From: CAVVJA01 sp963809815
GTDB taxonomy: Bacteria > Actinomycetota > Actinomycetes > Mycobacteriales > Jatrophihabitantaceae
Direction of reading: 5' to 3'
DNA length: 64,000 bases
Assembly: GCA_963809815.1 (NCBI GenBank)
Contig: CAWELM010000005.1
Location: forward strand, 1-64,000
The position numbers were made by a program, and so were the translations under genes. The notes beneath the pieces were generated by a model that was not told the origin of the DNA, did no database searches, and was given only the letters and a program-made list of their open reading frames with translations. Positions 52,597-61,476 of the stretch are shown here, piece by piece (position 1 is the stretch's first letter; each line of letters opens with the position of its first letter).

Positions 52597-53109
52597 GTGC
52601 CGTTGCTGCCGTTCGACCCCATCGAGCGCGCCGGGGTGCTGTGGGAGAAGCACTCGCCGGGTGAGCCCGCAGAGGTCTACGCAGCCATGCGGGCGGTTAC
52701 CTCGATCATGCGCGCCCAGCAGGTGCTGATCGGCGAGCTCGACGGGCTGCTCAAGCCTTACGGCGTCACCTTCAGCCGCTACGAGGCGCTCGTGCTGCTC
52801 TCCTTCGCCCGAGACGGGGCCTTGCCGTTGTCCAAGGTGGGTGAGCGATTGCAAGTCCACGCCACGTCTGTGACCAACGTCATCGACCGGCTCGAGGGTG
52901 CGGGCCTCGTCCGACGAGAGCCCAACCCGCGCGACGGCCGCGGCATCCTGGCCGTGATCACCGAGGACGGCCGGCGGGTCGCTCGGGAGGCCACCGCCGC
53001 ATTGAACGAGGCCCACTTCGGGCTCGGCGCACTCGGCGTCGACGACCTCGACGCGCTGTTCACAATCTTGCGAGGGCTGCGCGTCGATGCCGGCGACTTC
53101 GCCGACTAG
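52597..53109 (+). CDS. MarR-family transcriptional regulator
   Basis: 170 residues with a winged helix: LKPYGVTFSRYEALVLL, LPLSKVGERLQVHATSVTNVIDRLEGAGLVRREPNPRDGRGILAVITEDGRR. Helical ends give the dimer. The divergent acyl-CoA dehydrogenase gene is the natural candidate target, with the inverted repeat in the shared control region as a possible site. Ligand unknown. Confidence 0.88.
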   Translation: MPLLPFDPIERAGVLWEKHSPGEPAEVYAAMRAVTSIMRAQQVLIGELDGLLKPYGVTFSRYEALVLLSFARDGALPLSKVGERLQVHATSVTNVIDRLEGAGLVRREPNPRDGRGILAVITEDGRRVAREATAALNEAHFGLGALGVDDLDALFTILRGLRVDAGDFAD

Positions 53110-53169
53110 CAGCCCGAGCGGTAGCGGGCTGCCACGTCGGCTCGCAGACGTGGCAGCCCATCGCCTCAG

Positions 53170-54912
53170 TTAGGGCGCCGTGGTGAAGCTGAAGATATCC
53201 GAGTTGCCGAAGTTCAACGGGCATACCTGCTGGACCGGAGGCGCCGTCGCGGCTTCGCCGTTCTGTAGTGCCTGCCGATACGCGTCGATCGCGGGGCAGT
53301 CGGCCGCGTTTCTCGCATCGTTCCAGACCGCAACGCCGTACGTTCGAGTCGCGGCGGCGTACACATAGTCGCCGAGGAACTCATCGGTTAGGGCGTTCGC
53401 ACTGCTGCCGCGTGGATCTCCGGGTTCACCTCGATGCAAGGTGGTGAACGTGCCGGTCGCCCCCGAGCCGCTCGCCGAAGCGTGCATGACGACGCCGACG
53501 AGGCTGCGCGGCGTGGCCGTCGTTGGCTGGAATGGCGTTGTGAATGCGTTGTACACGACGTACACATCCGTGCCGTTGGGTGATATCGCGGGAGCGGTGT
53601 AAATGCCGCGGTCACCTGCGGCTTCGATCGCGCGCGGTGCCGCCCACGTGGCGCCGCGGTCCGTCGACTCGGTGAAGAACACATCCGGCTGAGCGAGCGT
53701 GCCGCTCACGTAACTCATCACGATGCGGTCCGTCGCCCCCGCACCGGTGGGGGCGCCATTCGCGATGTCCACGCTCGGTGCGGGCGCCAGGTCGCTACGG
53801 GCGCCGGCGACGCCGTCGATGACCGGACTTCCCTGAACCGGATCGAATGCGCCCGGTTGGGTGACCGGCCCAGCGACCGGCCGCTGGCTCGACCACGTCT
53901 GGCCGCCATTGGCCGACTGAGACAGCAACTCGAACGACTGTCCTCCGGCCGAGGACACGGTCCCAACACCGAACACGTAGGCGGTTCCGCGACTGTCCGT
54001 GCGGATCGTGCAGCCGTCAGGTGGGTTTCGCTGGCCGTTGTTGGCCGCCGCGCTGATCTGCCGTTGCGTCCAGGTGCTGCCGCCATCGCGTGATGTAGCA
54101 ACCTGAAGCGGTGCCGGGACCGCGTTGCCTTTTTCCTGACCCCGGAAAGCGGCCCAGCACACGTACACCGTGCCGAAGAACGGGCTGCTCTCAGCGTTGT
54201 CAGCCCAGACTTGGGACTTGTCGGAGAACGTGGTGTTCGACTGCCGGGATATGACGACCGGCGGCATCCAGGCGCTCTTGGCGTTGTTCGCCGCCGCGCG
54301 CACGTCGTCGGTGCGGGACACGGCGATCGCCTCGAAGCCCTTGAAGGCCGGAGCCGTGGTCGGGAAGTTGGACGTCAAGTTCGAGTAGTACAAACGGGAA
54401 CCGTTGGCCCACGAGAAACCGTTCGGGCCGGGTTTCGGCCCGAAGGCGACGCCAGGATCGCCGTCTGAAACGAGCCCATTCTCGAAGTACCACGGCAATG
54501 TGCCGATCGGACCGACGCCGGGCTGGCAAGGCGAATCGGTGTTTCCGGGCGCGCCTTGGCAGCTGCGCGCGCTCCACCCGGTGTACGTCGGCTGGGTCCA
54601 ACTGTGGCCGCTGTCGAAGGAGAAGTAGACGCCGGATACGCCAACTCCGGGCGTGAACGGACAGGTGTTGTCCGTCCCGGCGTTGCAGGCCTCCATGTCG
54701 ACCTCTTCGTTGACGCCCGCCGCCAGCACGGTCGGATTCGACTCGTTCACCGCGACCGCCGGCTCGTTCTGTTTGTTCTGCGAGAACGGCCCCGGTGGGC
54801 TCCCTACTGTCACCAGTGCCTCGCCAGGGGATTGCGCGGTGGCGATTCCCGGTAGGGCGACGCCGACTGCGGCAACTGCAGCAATCGCCAGAATGGACAA
54901 CCGTCGAAGCAT
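53170..54912 (-). CDS. Secreted protein with Asp-box (BNR) repeats, sialidase-like fold
   Basis: 580 residues with a Sec signal peptide (MLRRLSILAIAAVAAVGVALPGIATA, cut before QSPG). The mature part has Asp-box motifs of the type S-x-D-x-G-x-x-W: FSFDSGHSW, TSRDGGSTW, QSANGGQTW and ESTDRGATW. These mark a beta-propeller as in sialidases and other exo-acting secreted proteins. I see no sialidase FRIP motif or catalytic set, so an enzyme activity cannot be claimed. The ATG at 54912 has GAGAGGAG upstream. It is transcribed alone. Confidence 0.8.
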   Translation of the reverse strand: MLRRLSILAIAAVAAVGVALPGIATAQSPGEALVTVGSPPGPFSQNKQNEPAVAVNESNPTVLAAGVNEEVDMEACNAGTDNTCPFTPGVGVSGVYFSFDSGHSWTQPTYTGWSARSCQGAPGNTDSPCQPGVGPIGTLPWYFENGLVSDGDPGVAFGPKPGPNGFSWANGSRLYYSNLTSNFPTTAPAFKGFEAIAVSRTDDVRAAANNAKSAWMPPVVISRQSNTTFSDKSQVWADNAESSPFFGTVYVCWAAFRGQEKGNAVPAPLQVATSRDGGSTWTQRQISAAANNGQRNPPDGCTIRTDSRGTAYVFGVGTVSSAGGQSFELLSQSANGGQTWSSQRPVAGPVTQPGAFDPVQGSPVIDGVAGARSDLAPAPSVDIANGAPTGAGATDRIVMSYVSGTLAQPDVFFTESTDRGATWAAPRAIEAAGDRGIYTAPAISPNGTDVYVVYNAFTTPFQPTTATPRSLVGVVMHASASGSGATGTFTTLHRGEPGDPRGSSANALTDEFLGDYVYAAATRTYGVAVWNDARNAADCPAIDAYRQALQNGEAATAPPVQQVCPLNFGNSDIFSFTTAP

Positions 54913-55068
54913 CGTTGCTCCTCTCGCTGCTTGGTGGGGCCGTCCAGTCGTCGGACGCAAGCTCATCGTCGGTCCGATGTGCGGCCCAGACAAGAGGTAA
55001 TAACCCTCCGCTTCACCCCAGGATCTCGGCAGAGGCTGCGACCATGAAGGTCGTGAACGGTCTTGGAG

Positions 55069-56148
55069 TCACTGCTCCGGGACGACGACAAGTCCAAGAT
55101 CATCAGCCGCATCTTGCGTGACCGCCGGCGCGAGTGTGCGGATCGTGCGCTCGATCGGATCGACCCGGGCTCGCACGCCCAGCGGAAGCACCCCCATCGG
55201 CGAGCTATGGCCGTAGTCGAGATTGGCAACGATCACGAGGTCAGCTCGACCCCATTCGGCCAGCACCCGCTGGACCCGATCCCACAGCTCGAACATCCGT
55301 TGCAGCGTGTACGTCTCCGGCCGGGACAGCAGCAGCGCGCCGAGTCGGCCGAGAATGCCGGTGGCGCCGTAGTTCTGCAGCCACAACTCCACCGTGTACG
55401 GCGCCGGTGCTTCCTCCGAAAGCTCCAACAGAAGAATCGCGCCGTCCCACGTCGATGGCGGCGGCCAGATGGCAGTGCCCTTCACGGTTTCGAGCGTGTC
55501 GGCGCAGCCGCCGATGAGCTCACCTTCGACTGGTTCGGTGCCCTGTAGCCACGCCCAGCCTGGGTTCGGCCACCAGCGGCGGCGACGACTGGCGAGCAGC
55601 GGGTTGGCCCAGTCCAACCGCTCATCGGTCCATTCCGGGGCCGCCCGCAATTGAAGTGGTTCGGACCGGAACAGCGCATCGCGCACACATTCCTCGACGT
55701 AAGGATGGATGCCACCGTTCTCGGCGAACGCGGTCAGCAAGCTCGGGCCATAAAACGACACGACACCCGCGACGCGATTGGCGAGATGCTGCACGGTCGT
55801 GTCCGAGAAGCCCATGAAAACCTTGGGATGGTCGCGGATCATGTCGAAGTCGAGGTACGGGATCATGCGGATCGAGTCATCGCCGCCAATGCTGGTCAGG
55901 ATGCCCGCCACGGCATTCTCGGCGAGGGCCCAATGCAGGTCATCGGCCCGCGCTCGCGGATTAGCCCGCAGGAACGCGTCGTCTCGGCGGGCGTTGGGCG
56001 CGTCGACAACGTGCACGTCGAAGGTCTGCTCTAGTTGACGGATGCCGGCGTCGTGGCGGTGCGGGACAGCGGCGCTGACACCTGCAGACAGCGACACGAT
56101 GGCCACGGTGTCACCCGCGCGCAAGGCGGGAGGAGAGATCAACGACAT
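55069..56148 (-). CDS. S66 family peptidase (LD-carboxypeptidase/MccF-like)
   Basis: Serine peptidase of 359 residues. The nucleophile Ser115 is in VFMGFSDTTVQHLANR; the Glu and His of the triad fit LLLELSEEA and NLDYGHSSPMGVLPLG. The family includes murein LD-carboxypeptidases and MccF, which cleaves microcin C-type antibiotics; long loops with PEWTDERLDWANPLL resemble MccF-type members. There is no signal peptide, so it is cytoplasmic. It diverges from the aldo/keto reductase gene. Confidence 0.88.
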   Translation of the reverse strand: MSLISPPALRAGDTVAIVSLSAGVSAAVPHRHDAGIRQLEQTFDVHVVDAPNARRDDAFLRANPRARADDLHWALAENAVAGILTSIGGDDSIRMIPYLDFDMIRDHPKVFMGFSDTTVQHLANRVAGVVSFYGPSLLTAFAENGGIHPYVEECVRDALFRSEPLQLRAAPEWTDERLDWANPLLASRRRRWWPNPGWAWLQGTEPVEGELIGGCADTLETVKGTAIWPPPSTWDGAILLLELSEEAPAPYTVELWLQNYGATGILGRLGALLLSRPETYTLQRMFELWDRVQRVLAEWGRADLVIVANLDYGHSSPMGVLPLGVRARVDPIERTIRTLAPAVTQDAADDLGLVVVPEQ

Positions 56149-56201
56149 GAGGCGAGCGTGCCGTGCCTTCGTACTCACAGCAACCCGGGAGTAACGCAGT
56201 G

Positions 56202-57101
56202 ATGGGACCGGCCCTGTCGCCCACGCTTCCCGCCCACGCGTCGGGAACGTTCACTATTGGCGAGCGGACCGTCCACCGGCTCGGGTTCGGCACGATGAGA
56301 TTGACCGGACCCGGTATCTGGGGTGAGCCGGTCGACCGTGACGAATGCGTGGCCGTCGTGCGCCGTGCGGTCGAGCTTGGTGTCGATCTCATCGATACCG
56401 CAGATTCGTACGGGCCCGCGGTCAGCGAGGACATCATCCGCGAAGCGCTGCATCCCTATCCGTCGCACGTGCTCATCGCCAGCAAGGCCGGCCTGGTCCG
56501 AACCGGCCCGGATGCGTGGTTCCCGGTCGGGCGACCCAGGTACTTGCGTCAGCAGGCGGAAATGTCACTGCGCCGGCTTCGCCTGGACTGCATTCCGCTC
56601 TTTCAACTGCATCGCGTCGATGAGCAAGTCCCGCTCACGGATTCGCTCGGCGCTCTCATCGAGCTTCGGGATGAGGGAAAGATCGAGGCTATCGGCTTGT
56701 CCGAGGTCGGAATCGCGGAGATCGAGCAGGCTCGGGCAATCACGCCAATCGCCACGGTGCAGAACCTCTACAACCTCATGCACCGACGGTCGGATCCCGT
56801 TGTCGACTACTGCGCCTCGAACGGCATCGGGTTCATCCCGTGGTATCCGATCGGGAGTGGACGCCTCGCGGCGACCCACGGCCGCCTCGATCACCTCCTG
56901 CGCGCCGCCGATGGGACACCCGCGCAAGTGGCGCTGGCGTGGCTACTCGCACGCTCGGAGGTGATCCTGCCCATTCCGGGTACGTCCCAGGTGTCACACC
57001 TGGAGGAGAACGTCCACGCGGCTCAGATCAGCCTGACCGACGACCAAGTGGCCGAGCTGACAGCCGCGGGCGCACCGCACCGAAGCCGCCATCCCGTGTG
57101 A
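56202..57101 (+). CDS. Aldo/keto reductase
   Basis: NADPH-dependent carbonyl reductase of 299 residues with a TIM barrel. It has DTADSYG (Asp and catalytic Tyr), VLIASKAGL (Lys), FQLHRVDEQ (His), and the cofactor-binding end LLARSEVILPIPGTSQVSHLEENV. The ATG at 56202 is preferred because the conserved FTIGERTVHRLGFGTMRLTG follows soon after; a GTG at 56163 is an alternative. Substrate unknown. Confidence 0.9.
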   Translation: MGPALSPTLPAHASGTFTIGERTVHRLGFGTMRLTGPGIWGEPVDRDECVAVVRRAVELGVDLIDTADSYGPAVSEDIIREALHPYPSHVLIASKAGLVRTGPDAWFPVGRPRYLRQQAEMSLRRLRLDCIPLFQLHRVDEQVPLTDSLGALIELRDEGKIEAIGLSEVGIAEIEQARAITPIATVQNLYNLMHRRSDPVVDYCASNGIGFIPWYPIGSGRLAATHGRLDHLLRAADGTPAQVALAWLLARSEVILPIPGTSQVSHLEENVHAAQISLTDDQVAELTAAGAPHRSRHPV

Positions 57102-57127
57102 CGTTGCCCCGTTTCGATGGCAGATAG

Positions 57128-57146
57128 TAGGACGTCCTAGTAATCT
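57128..57146 (+). promoter_or_regulatory. Palindromic operator and -10 of icmA
   Basis: A perfect 12-bp palindrome TAGGACGTCCTA (57128-57139) lies directly against TAATCT (57141-57146), which is six bases before the icmA ATG. A repressor bound there would cover the promoter. There is no ribosome binding site, so the mRNA is probably leaderless. Confidence 0.6.
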
Positions 57147-57152
57147 GGCGCC

Positions 57153-58820
57153 ATGGATGCCGGTGACATCGAGGCGGGCCGCGCCCGCTGGCAGCAGCGC
57201 TACGACGCGTCGGCGAAGCGCGATCGGGACTACACGACCCTGTCCGGAACGGAGGTCGAGCCGCTTTACGGGCCGACGGGTGCCGATGACCGGTTCGAAC
57301 GTATCGGCTGGCCGGGGGAGTACCCGTTCACGCGAGGAATTCACGCGACGGGCTACCGGGGCAAGCCGTGGACGATCCGGCAGTTCGCCGGGTTCGGGAA
57401 CGCGGAGCAGACCAACGAGCGCTACAAGATGATCCTCGCCGAGGGCGCCGGCGGGCTGTCGGTTGCCTTCGACATGCCCACGCTCATGGGCCGCGATTCC
57501 GACGATCCGCGCTCGCTCGGCGAGGTTGGGCACTGCGGGGTCGCGATCGATTCCGCCGCGGACATGGACGTGCTGTTCGACGGTATTGACCTCGCCGCGA
57601 CGACCACCTCGATGACGATCTCCGGTCCCGCGGTACCGATCTTCTGCATGTATATGGTGGCGGCGGAACGGCAGGGCGCCGATATCAGCCAGCTGAACGG
57701 GACCCTGCAGACCGACATCTTCAAGGAGTACATCGCGCAGAAGGAGTGGATCTATCCGCCTGAGCCGCACCTGAAGCTCATCGGTGACCTGATGGAGTTC
57801 GTAGGCACCGAGGTGCCCGCTTACAAGCCGTTGTCCGTCTCGGGTTACCACATCCGGGAGGCGGGTGCGACGGCGGCGCAGGAGCTGGCATTCACGCTGG
57901 CCGACGGATTCGGCTACGTCGAGCTGGGCCTATCCCGCGGGCTGGACCTCGAGCAGTTCGCTCCCGGCTTGTCGTTCTTCTTCGACGCCCACATCGATTT
58001 CTTCGAAGAGATAGCAAAGTTCCGCGCCGCTCGCCGCATTTGGGCGCGGTGGATGCGCGATGTGTACGGCGCTCGGACCGCACGGGCGCAGTGGCTGCGG
58101 TTCCACACCCAGACGGCTGGCGTCTCGCTGACTGCGCAGCAGCCGGACAACAACATCGTTCGCACCGCCGTCGAGGCCATGGCCGCGGTACTCGGTGGCA
58201 CGAACTCGCTGCACACCAATGCCCTCGACGAGGTACTCGCGCTGCCCTCAGGGAAAGCCGCGCAGATCGCACTTCGCACCCAGCAGGTGATCGCCGAGGA
58301 AACCGGTGTGCTCAACGTGGTCGATCCGCTCGGTGGCTCCTGGTACGTCGAAGCCGAGACGGATCGCATCGAGGCGGACGCCGAACGCATCTTCGCGCAG
58401 ATCCGAGATCTCGGGTCTGACGGCACGATGACGTCCGGGTTACTGCGGGGCATCGAGGACGGTTGGTTCATCACCGCGATCGCCGACTCTGCGTTCGCGT
58501 ACCAGCAAGAGCTGGAGAAGGGCGAGAAGCGCGTGGTGGGGGTGAACACGCTCACCGGCGACGTCAGCGACGAGCTGGAGATCCTGCGGGTCTCGCATGA
58601 AGTCGAGTTGGCCCAGCGTCAGCTGGTCGCCGATCGGCGTCGCGCCCGCGACCGGGCAGCGGTGGATGTGGCTCTCACCGGGATGGTCGAGGCGGCCCGT
58701 TCCGATCGCAACATCGTCCCGCCCATGCTCGAGGCCGTGCGCGCGGAGGCCACGCTGGGCGAGATCTGCGACGCGTTCCGGCCGCTGTGGGGCGAGTACC
58801 GGGAGCCGGTGCGCTTCTAG
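57153..58820 (+). CDS. icmA: Isobutyryl-CoA mutase large subunit
   Basis: Interconverts isobutyryl-CoA and n-butyryl-CoA with adenosylcobalamin. The 555-residue protein is only the substrate barrel; the B12-binding domain would be a separate small subunit. At the positions of MCM Tyr89 and Arg207 it has Phe78 (WTIRQFAGFG) and Gln196 (EYIAQKEW), the published ICM signature, so a carboxylated substrate is unlikely. AFDMPTLMGRDSDDPRSLGE and the C-terminal EATLGEICDAFR are typical. No icmB gene is in the window. The operator upstream is described separately. Confidence 0.9.
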   Translation: MDAGDIEAGRARWQQRYDASAKRDRDYTTLSGTEVEPLYGPTGADDRFERIGWPGEYPFTRGIHATGYRGKPWTIRQFAGFGNAEQTNERYKMILAEGAGGLSVAFDMPTLMGRDSDDPRSLGEVGHCGVAIDSAADMDVLFDGIDLAATTTSMTISGPAVPIFCMYMVAAERQGADISQLNGTLQTDIFKEYIAQKEWIYPPEPHLKLIGDLMEFVGTEVPAYKPLSVSGYHIREAGATAAQELAFTLADGFGYVELGLSRGLDLEQFAPGLSFFFDAHIDFFEEIAKFRAARRIWARWMRDVYGARTARAQWLRFHTQTAGVSLTAQQPDNNIVRTAVEAMAAVLGGTNSLHTNALDEVLALPSGKAAQIALRTQQVIAEETGVLNVVDPLGGSWYVEAETDRIEADAERIFAQIRDLGSDGTMTSGLLRGIEDGWFITAIADSAFAYQQELEKGEKRVVGVNTLTGDVSDELEILRVSHEVELAQRQLVADRRRARDRAAVDVALTGMVEAARSDRNIVPPMLEAVRAEATLGEICDAFRPLWGEYREPVRF

Positions 58821-58858
58821 CTCCGCTAGCTCCGCCGAGGACGCCTGGGCGAGTCTCC

Positions 58859-58864
58859 TAGGAT
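58859..58864 (+). promoter_or_regulatory. Putative -10 element of the RmlC-like gene
   Basis: TAGGAT six bases before the GTG at 58871; no ribosome binding site. Confidence 0.4.
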
Positions 58865-58870
58865 GCCCGC

Positions 58871-59440
58871 GTGACTACCAGCGTGATCGATTTTGAGGTG
58901 TCGAAGACCGCCATCGACGGTTTGCTTGTGCTGTCCATGAAGCAGGTCAGCGATGAGCGCGGCACTATTCGGGAATTCTTCCGGGAGAGCGGCCTGCAGG
59001 AGGCCGGTGTCGACGCCGGGCCGTGGCGACAGATCAACGTGACGCAAACTCGGCAGGGGACGATCCGGGGCCTGCATGGCGAGGCGATGACAAAGCTCGT
59101 CGCCATCGTGTCCGGCGAGGCCTTCGGCGCGTACGTTGACACCCGACCGGATTCGTCGACGGCCGGCGCGGTCGCCACGGTGCGACTCGTGCCGGGAACC
59201 CAGGTTCTGGTGCCCGCGGGCGTGTGCAATGGCTTCCAGTCGGTGAGCGCCGAACCGACGCAATATCTGTATTGCTTCGATACCGAATGGGCACCAGGCA
59301 TGGCCGGGGTGGCCGTCAATCCCTTCGACGCTCCGCTCGGCATCAACTGGCCGATTCCGATTGACCGGGAAGACCGGTCTTTGCTGTCCGCGAAGGATGC
59401 GGCCGCGCCGGCCCTCGCCGAAGTGCTCGCCCGTAGCTGA
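58871..59440 (+). CDS. dTDP-4-dehydrorhamnose 3,5-epimerase-like cupin (RmlC family)
   Basis: 189 residues with the RmlC double-stranded beta-helix: DERGTIREFFRESGL, INVTQTRQGTIRGLHGE with the catalytic-type His69, LVAIVSGEAFGAYVDTRPDSST, LVPAGVCNGFQSVS and WPIPIDREDRSLLSAKDA. It should epimerise a nucleotide 4-keto-sugar, but no rmlA, B or D gene is nearby, so the exact sugar is open. The following thioredoxin gene is 41 bases away. Confidence 0.82.
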   Translation: MTTSVIDFEVSKTAIDGLLVLSMKQVSDERGTIREFFRESGLQEAGVDAGPWRQINVTQTRQGTIRGLHGEAMTKLVAIVSGEAFGAYVDTRPDSSTAGAVATVRLVPGTQVLVPAGVCNGFQSVSAEPTQYLYCFDTEWAPGMAGVAVNPFDAPLGINWPIPIDREDRSLLSAKDAAAPALAEVLARS

Positions 59441-59481
59441 ACAGCGGCGGGCACCAGGCTGCGTCTGGGACACTGGAGCAC

Positions 59482-60435
59482 ATGACTGCTGCGAACCGTC
59501 GTCGTCCCCCCGCGTCTGCGCCCGCGATGGCGGCCGCCATGTCCGGAGCCGTCGACCTGGCGGCCGTGAAGGCCCGCTCGGAAGCAGCCGCGCGCGCCGC
59601 GGACAACGCCACTCCGGCGCCTGGTGGCTCCGTCGTCGAAGTGACCGAGGCGACCTTCCAGGCCGAGGTGATCGATCGATCATTCCAGGTGCCGGTGCTC
59701 ATCGACTTGTGGGCCGACTGGTGCCAACCGTGCAAACAGCTCTCGCCCATCCTGGAGCGGCTCGCCGCCGAGGCCGGCGGCACATGGATTCTGGCCAAGA
59801 TCGACGTGGACGCCAACCCGCGCATCTCGCAGGCATTGCAGGTCCAGAGCATCCCGACCGTCTTCGCGGCGATCGGTGGACAGCTGGTCCCTGGTTTCCA
59901 GGGTGCCTTGCCTGAACCGCAGGTTCGGGAGTTCGTAGACGCACTGGTCAAGGCCGCCTCGCAGGCGGGACTCAGCGGCGCGGTCCCAGATGCCATTGAC
60001 GAGGCAACGTCAGCCGAGGTGCCCGTGGACCCGCGATTCAGCGAGGCGGAAGCCGCGCTCGAAGCCGGTCAGTTCGACCTAGCCGCGAAGCGCTACCAGG
60101 CCATCCTCGACGCCGAGCCGGCAAACACCGAGGCGGCACTCGCCCTGCGCCAGGTGCGGCTGTTGGAGCGACTCCAGGACATCGATCCCAAGCTGGTGGC
60201 CCGGGCTGAGACCGCACCGGACGACGTGCCGGCCCAGCTTGCTGCCGCCGACTATGCGCTCTCGCGCAGCGACGTCGATGGCGCGCTGGGCCGGTTGCTC
60301 GGCCTCGTCCGCAGAGTGAGCGGTGCTGATCGGGATGCCGTACGAGAGCGCCTCATCGAGTACTTCGACCTACTGGGCCCGGACGACCCCCGTGTCGCAC
60401 CCGCGCGGCGCGCCCTCGCCAACGCTTTGTTCTAA
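59482..60435 (+). CDS. Thioredoxin-TPR protein (CnoX/YbbN-like)
   Basis: 317 residues: a thioredoxin domain (about 50-160) with the active site WCQPC (Cys81, Cys84), then TPR-like helices (FSEAEAALEAGQFDLAAKRYQAILDAEPANTEAALALRQVRLLERL). This layout is that of the chaperedoxin CnoX, which guards substrates of GroEL and others from overoxidation. The E. coli protein lacks one active-site Cys; here both are present, so real disulfide activity is plausible. An Ala-rich N-terminal tail of 50 residues precedes it. Confidence 0.88.
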   Translation: MTAANRRRPPASAPAMAAAMSGAVDLAAVKARSEAAARAADNATPAPGGSVVEVTEATFQAEVIDRSFQVPVLIDLWADWCQPCKQLSPILERLAAEAGGTWILAKIDVDANPRISQALQVQSIPTVFAAIGGQLVPGFQGALPEPQVREFVDALVKAASQAGLSGAVPDAIDEATSAEVPVDPRFSEAEAALEAGQFDLAAKRYQAILDAEPANTEAALALRQVRLLERLQDIDPKLVARAETAPDDVPAQLAAADYALSRSDVDGALGRLLGLVRRVSGADRDAVRERLIEYFDLLGPDDPRVAPARRALANALF

Positions 60436-60489
60436 AGCTGAGGGCAGCGCGCGGGCGGCAGGTCTCAGGTCTCGAGCTGAGCCAGCCGC

Positions 60490-61461
60490 TCAGTTCGAGG
60501 TGTGGGGCATGATCGCGTTGGCCGGGATCACACCGAGCCGGCCGGCGCGGTAGTCGTCGAGAGCCTGCTGCAGCTCCTCGGTGGTGTTCATGACGAACGG
60601 ACCATAGTGCGCCACCGGCTCACCGATCGGCCGGCCGCCGAGAATCAACACGTCCAGAGCCGGATGGCGGGATTCCTGCGCGACGTTCGCCGAAACCGTC
60701 AGCCGGTCGCCGGCGCCGAACAGGGCCAGCTGGCCGGTGCGAATCGGCCGGCCCTGCGGCCCGACCGTGCCGGACCCGGAAAGAACGTAGACCAGGGCGT
60801 TGTAATCCGGCTGCCATGGCAGGGACAGCGTTGCGCCCGGGGCGACAGTCGCGTGCGCCAAGGTAATCGGCGTGTGGGTCGAGCCCGGCCCGGGGTGGCC
60901 GTCGATGCTTCCCGCGATGATCCGGACGAGCGCGCCGCCGTCGTCGGATGCCACGAGTGTCGCTTCGCCGCCCTCGATGCTCTGGTACCGCGGTGGGGTG
61001 AACTTGTCCTTCGCGGGAAGGTTCACCCACAGCTGGATGCCGTGGAACAAGCCACCGGACAGGACCAGTTCCTCGGGCGGCGTTTCGATGTGCAGGATGC
61101 CCGCGCCCGCGGTCATCCACTGGGTGGCGCCGTTTTCGATCACCCCGCCACCGCCGTGCGAATCCTGGTGCAGGAACGTGCCGTCGACCATGTAAGTAAC
61201 GGTCTCGAAACCGCGATGTGGATGCCACGGGGTGCCCTTCGGCTCACCCGGGGCGTAGTCGACCTCGCCCATCTGGTCCATGTGGACAAACGGGTCAAGG
61301 TCCCGCATCCCGACGCCGGCGAAGGCGCGCGTCACCGGAAAACCTTCGCCCTCGAACCCCTTGGGGCCGGTTGTCACCGACCGCACGGGGCGCTCGGTGT
61401 CGCCGAGCGTCGCTGGGTTCAGGCGTGGCAACGTCAAAGTATCCGCGGTCACAGCGGGCAT
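60490..61461 (-). CDS. Pirin-family protein
   Basis: 323 residues with two cupin domains. The metal site of the first is visible in GTPWHPHRGFETVTYMVDGTFLHQDSHGGGGVIENGATQWMTAGAGILHIE (spread over about 85-135). Bacterial pirins are metal-binding proteins, some with quercetinase activity or acting as redox sensors. The C-terminal GGRPIGEPVAHYGPFVMNTTEELQQA is the classic pirin end. The ATG at 61461 is 15 bases from a GTTGCA-TC-TGCAAC palindrome. Confidence 0.9.
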   Translation of the reverse strand: MPAVTADTLTLPRLNPATLGDTERPVRSVTTGPKGFEGEGFPVTRAFAGVGMRDLDPFVHMDQMGEVDYAPGEPKGTPWHPHRGFETVTYMVDGTFLHQDSHGGGGVIENGATQWMTAGAGILHIETPPEELVLSGGLFHGIQLWVNLPAKDKFTPPRYQSIEGGEATLVASDDGGALVRIIAGSIDGHPGPGSTHTPITLAHATVAPGATLSLPWQPDYNALVYVLSGSGTVGPQGRPIRTGQLALFGAGDRLTVSANVAQESRHPALDVLILGGRPIGEPVAHYGPFVMNTTEELQQALDDYRAGRLGVIPANAIMPHTSN

Positions 61462-61476
61462 ATCAGCCTCCAAAAT

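Noticed and set aside
57153..58820. Methylmalonyl-CoA mutase large subunit
   Set aside because: The residues aligned to MCM Tyr89 and Arg207 are Phe and Gln, and the N- and C-termini match IcmA, so a dicarboxylic acyl-CoA substrate is unlikely.
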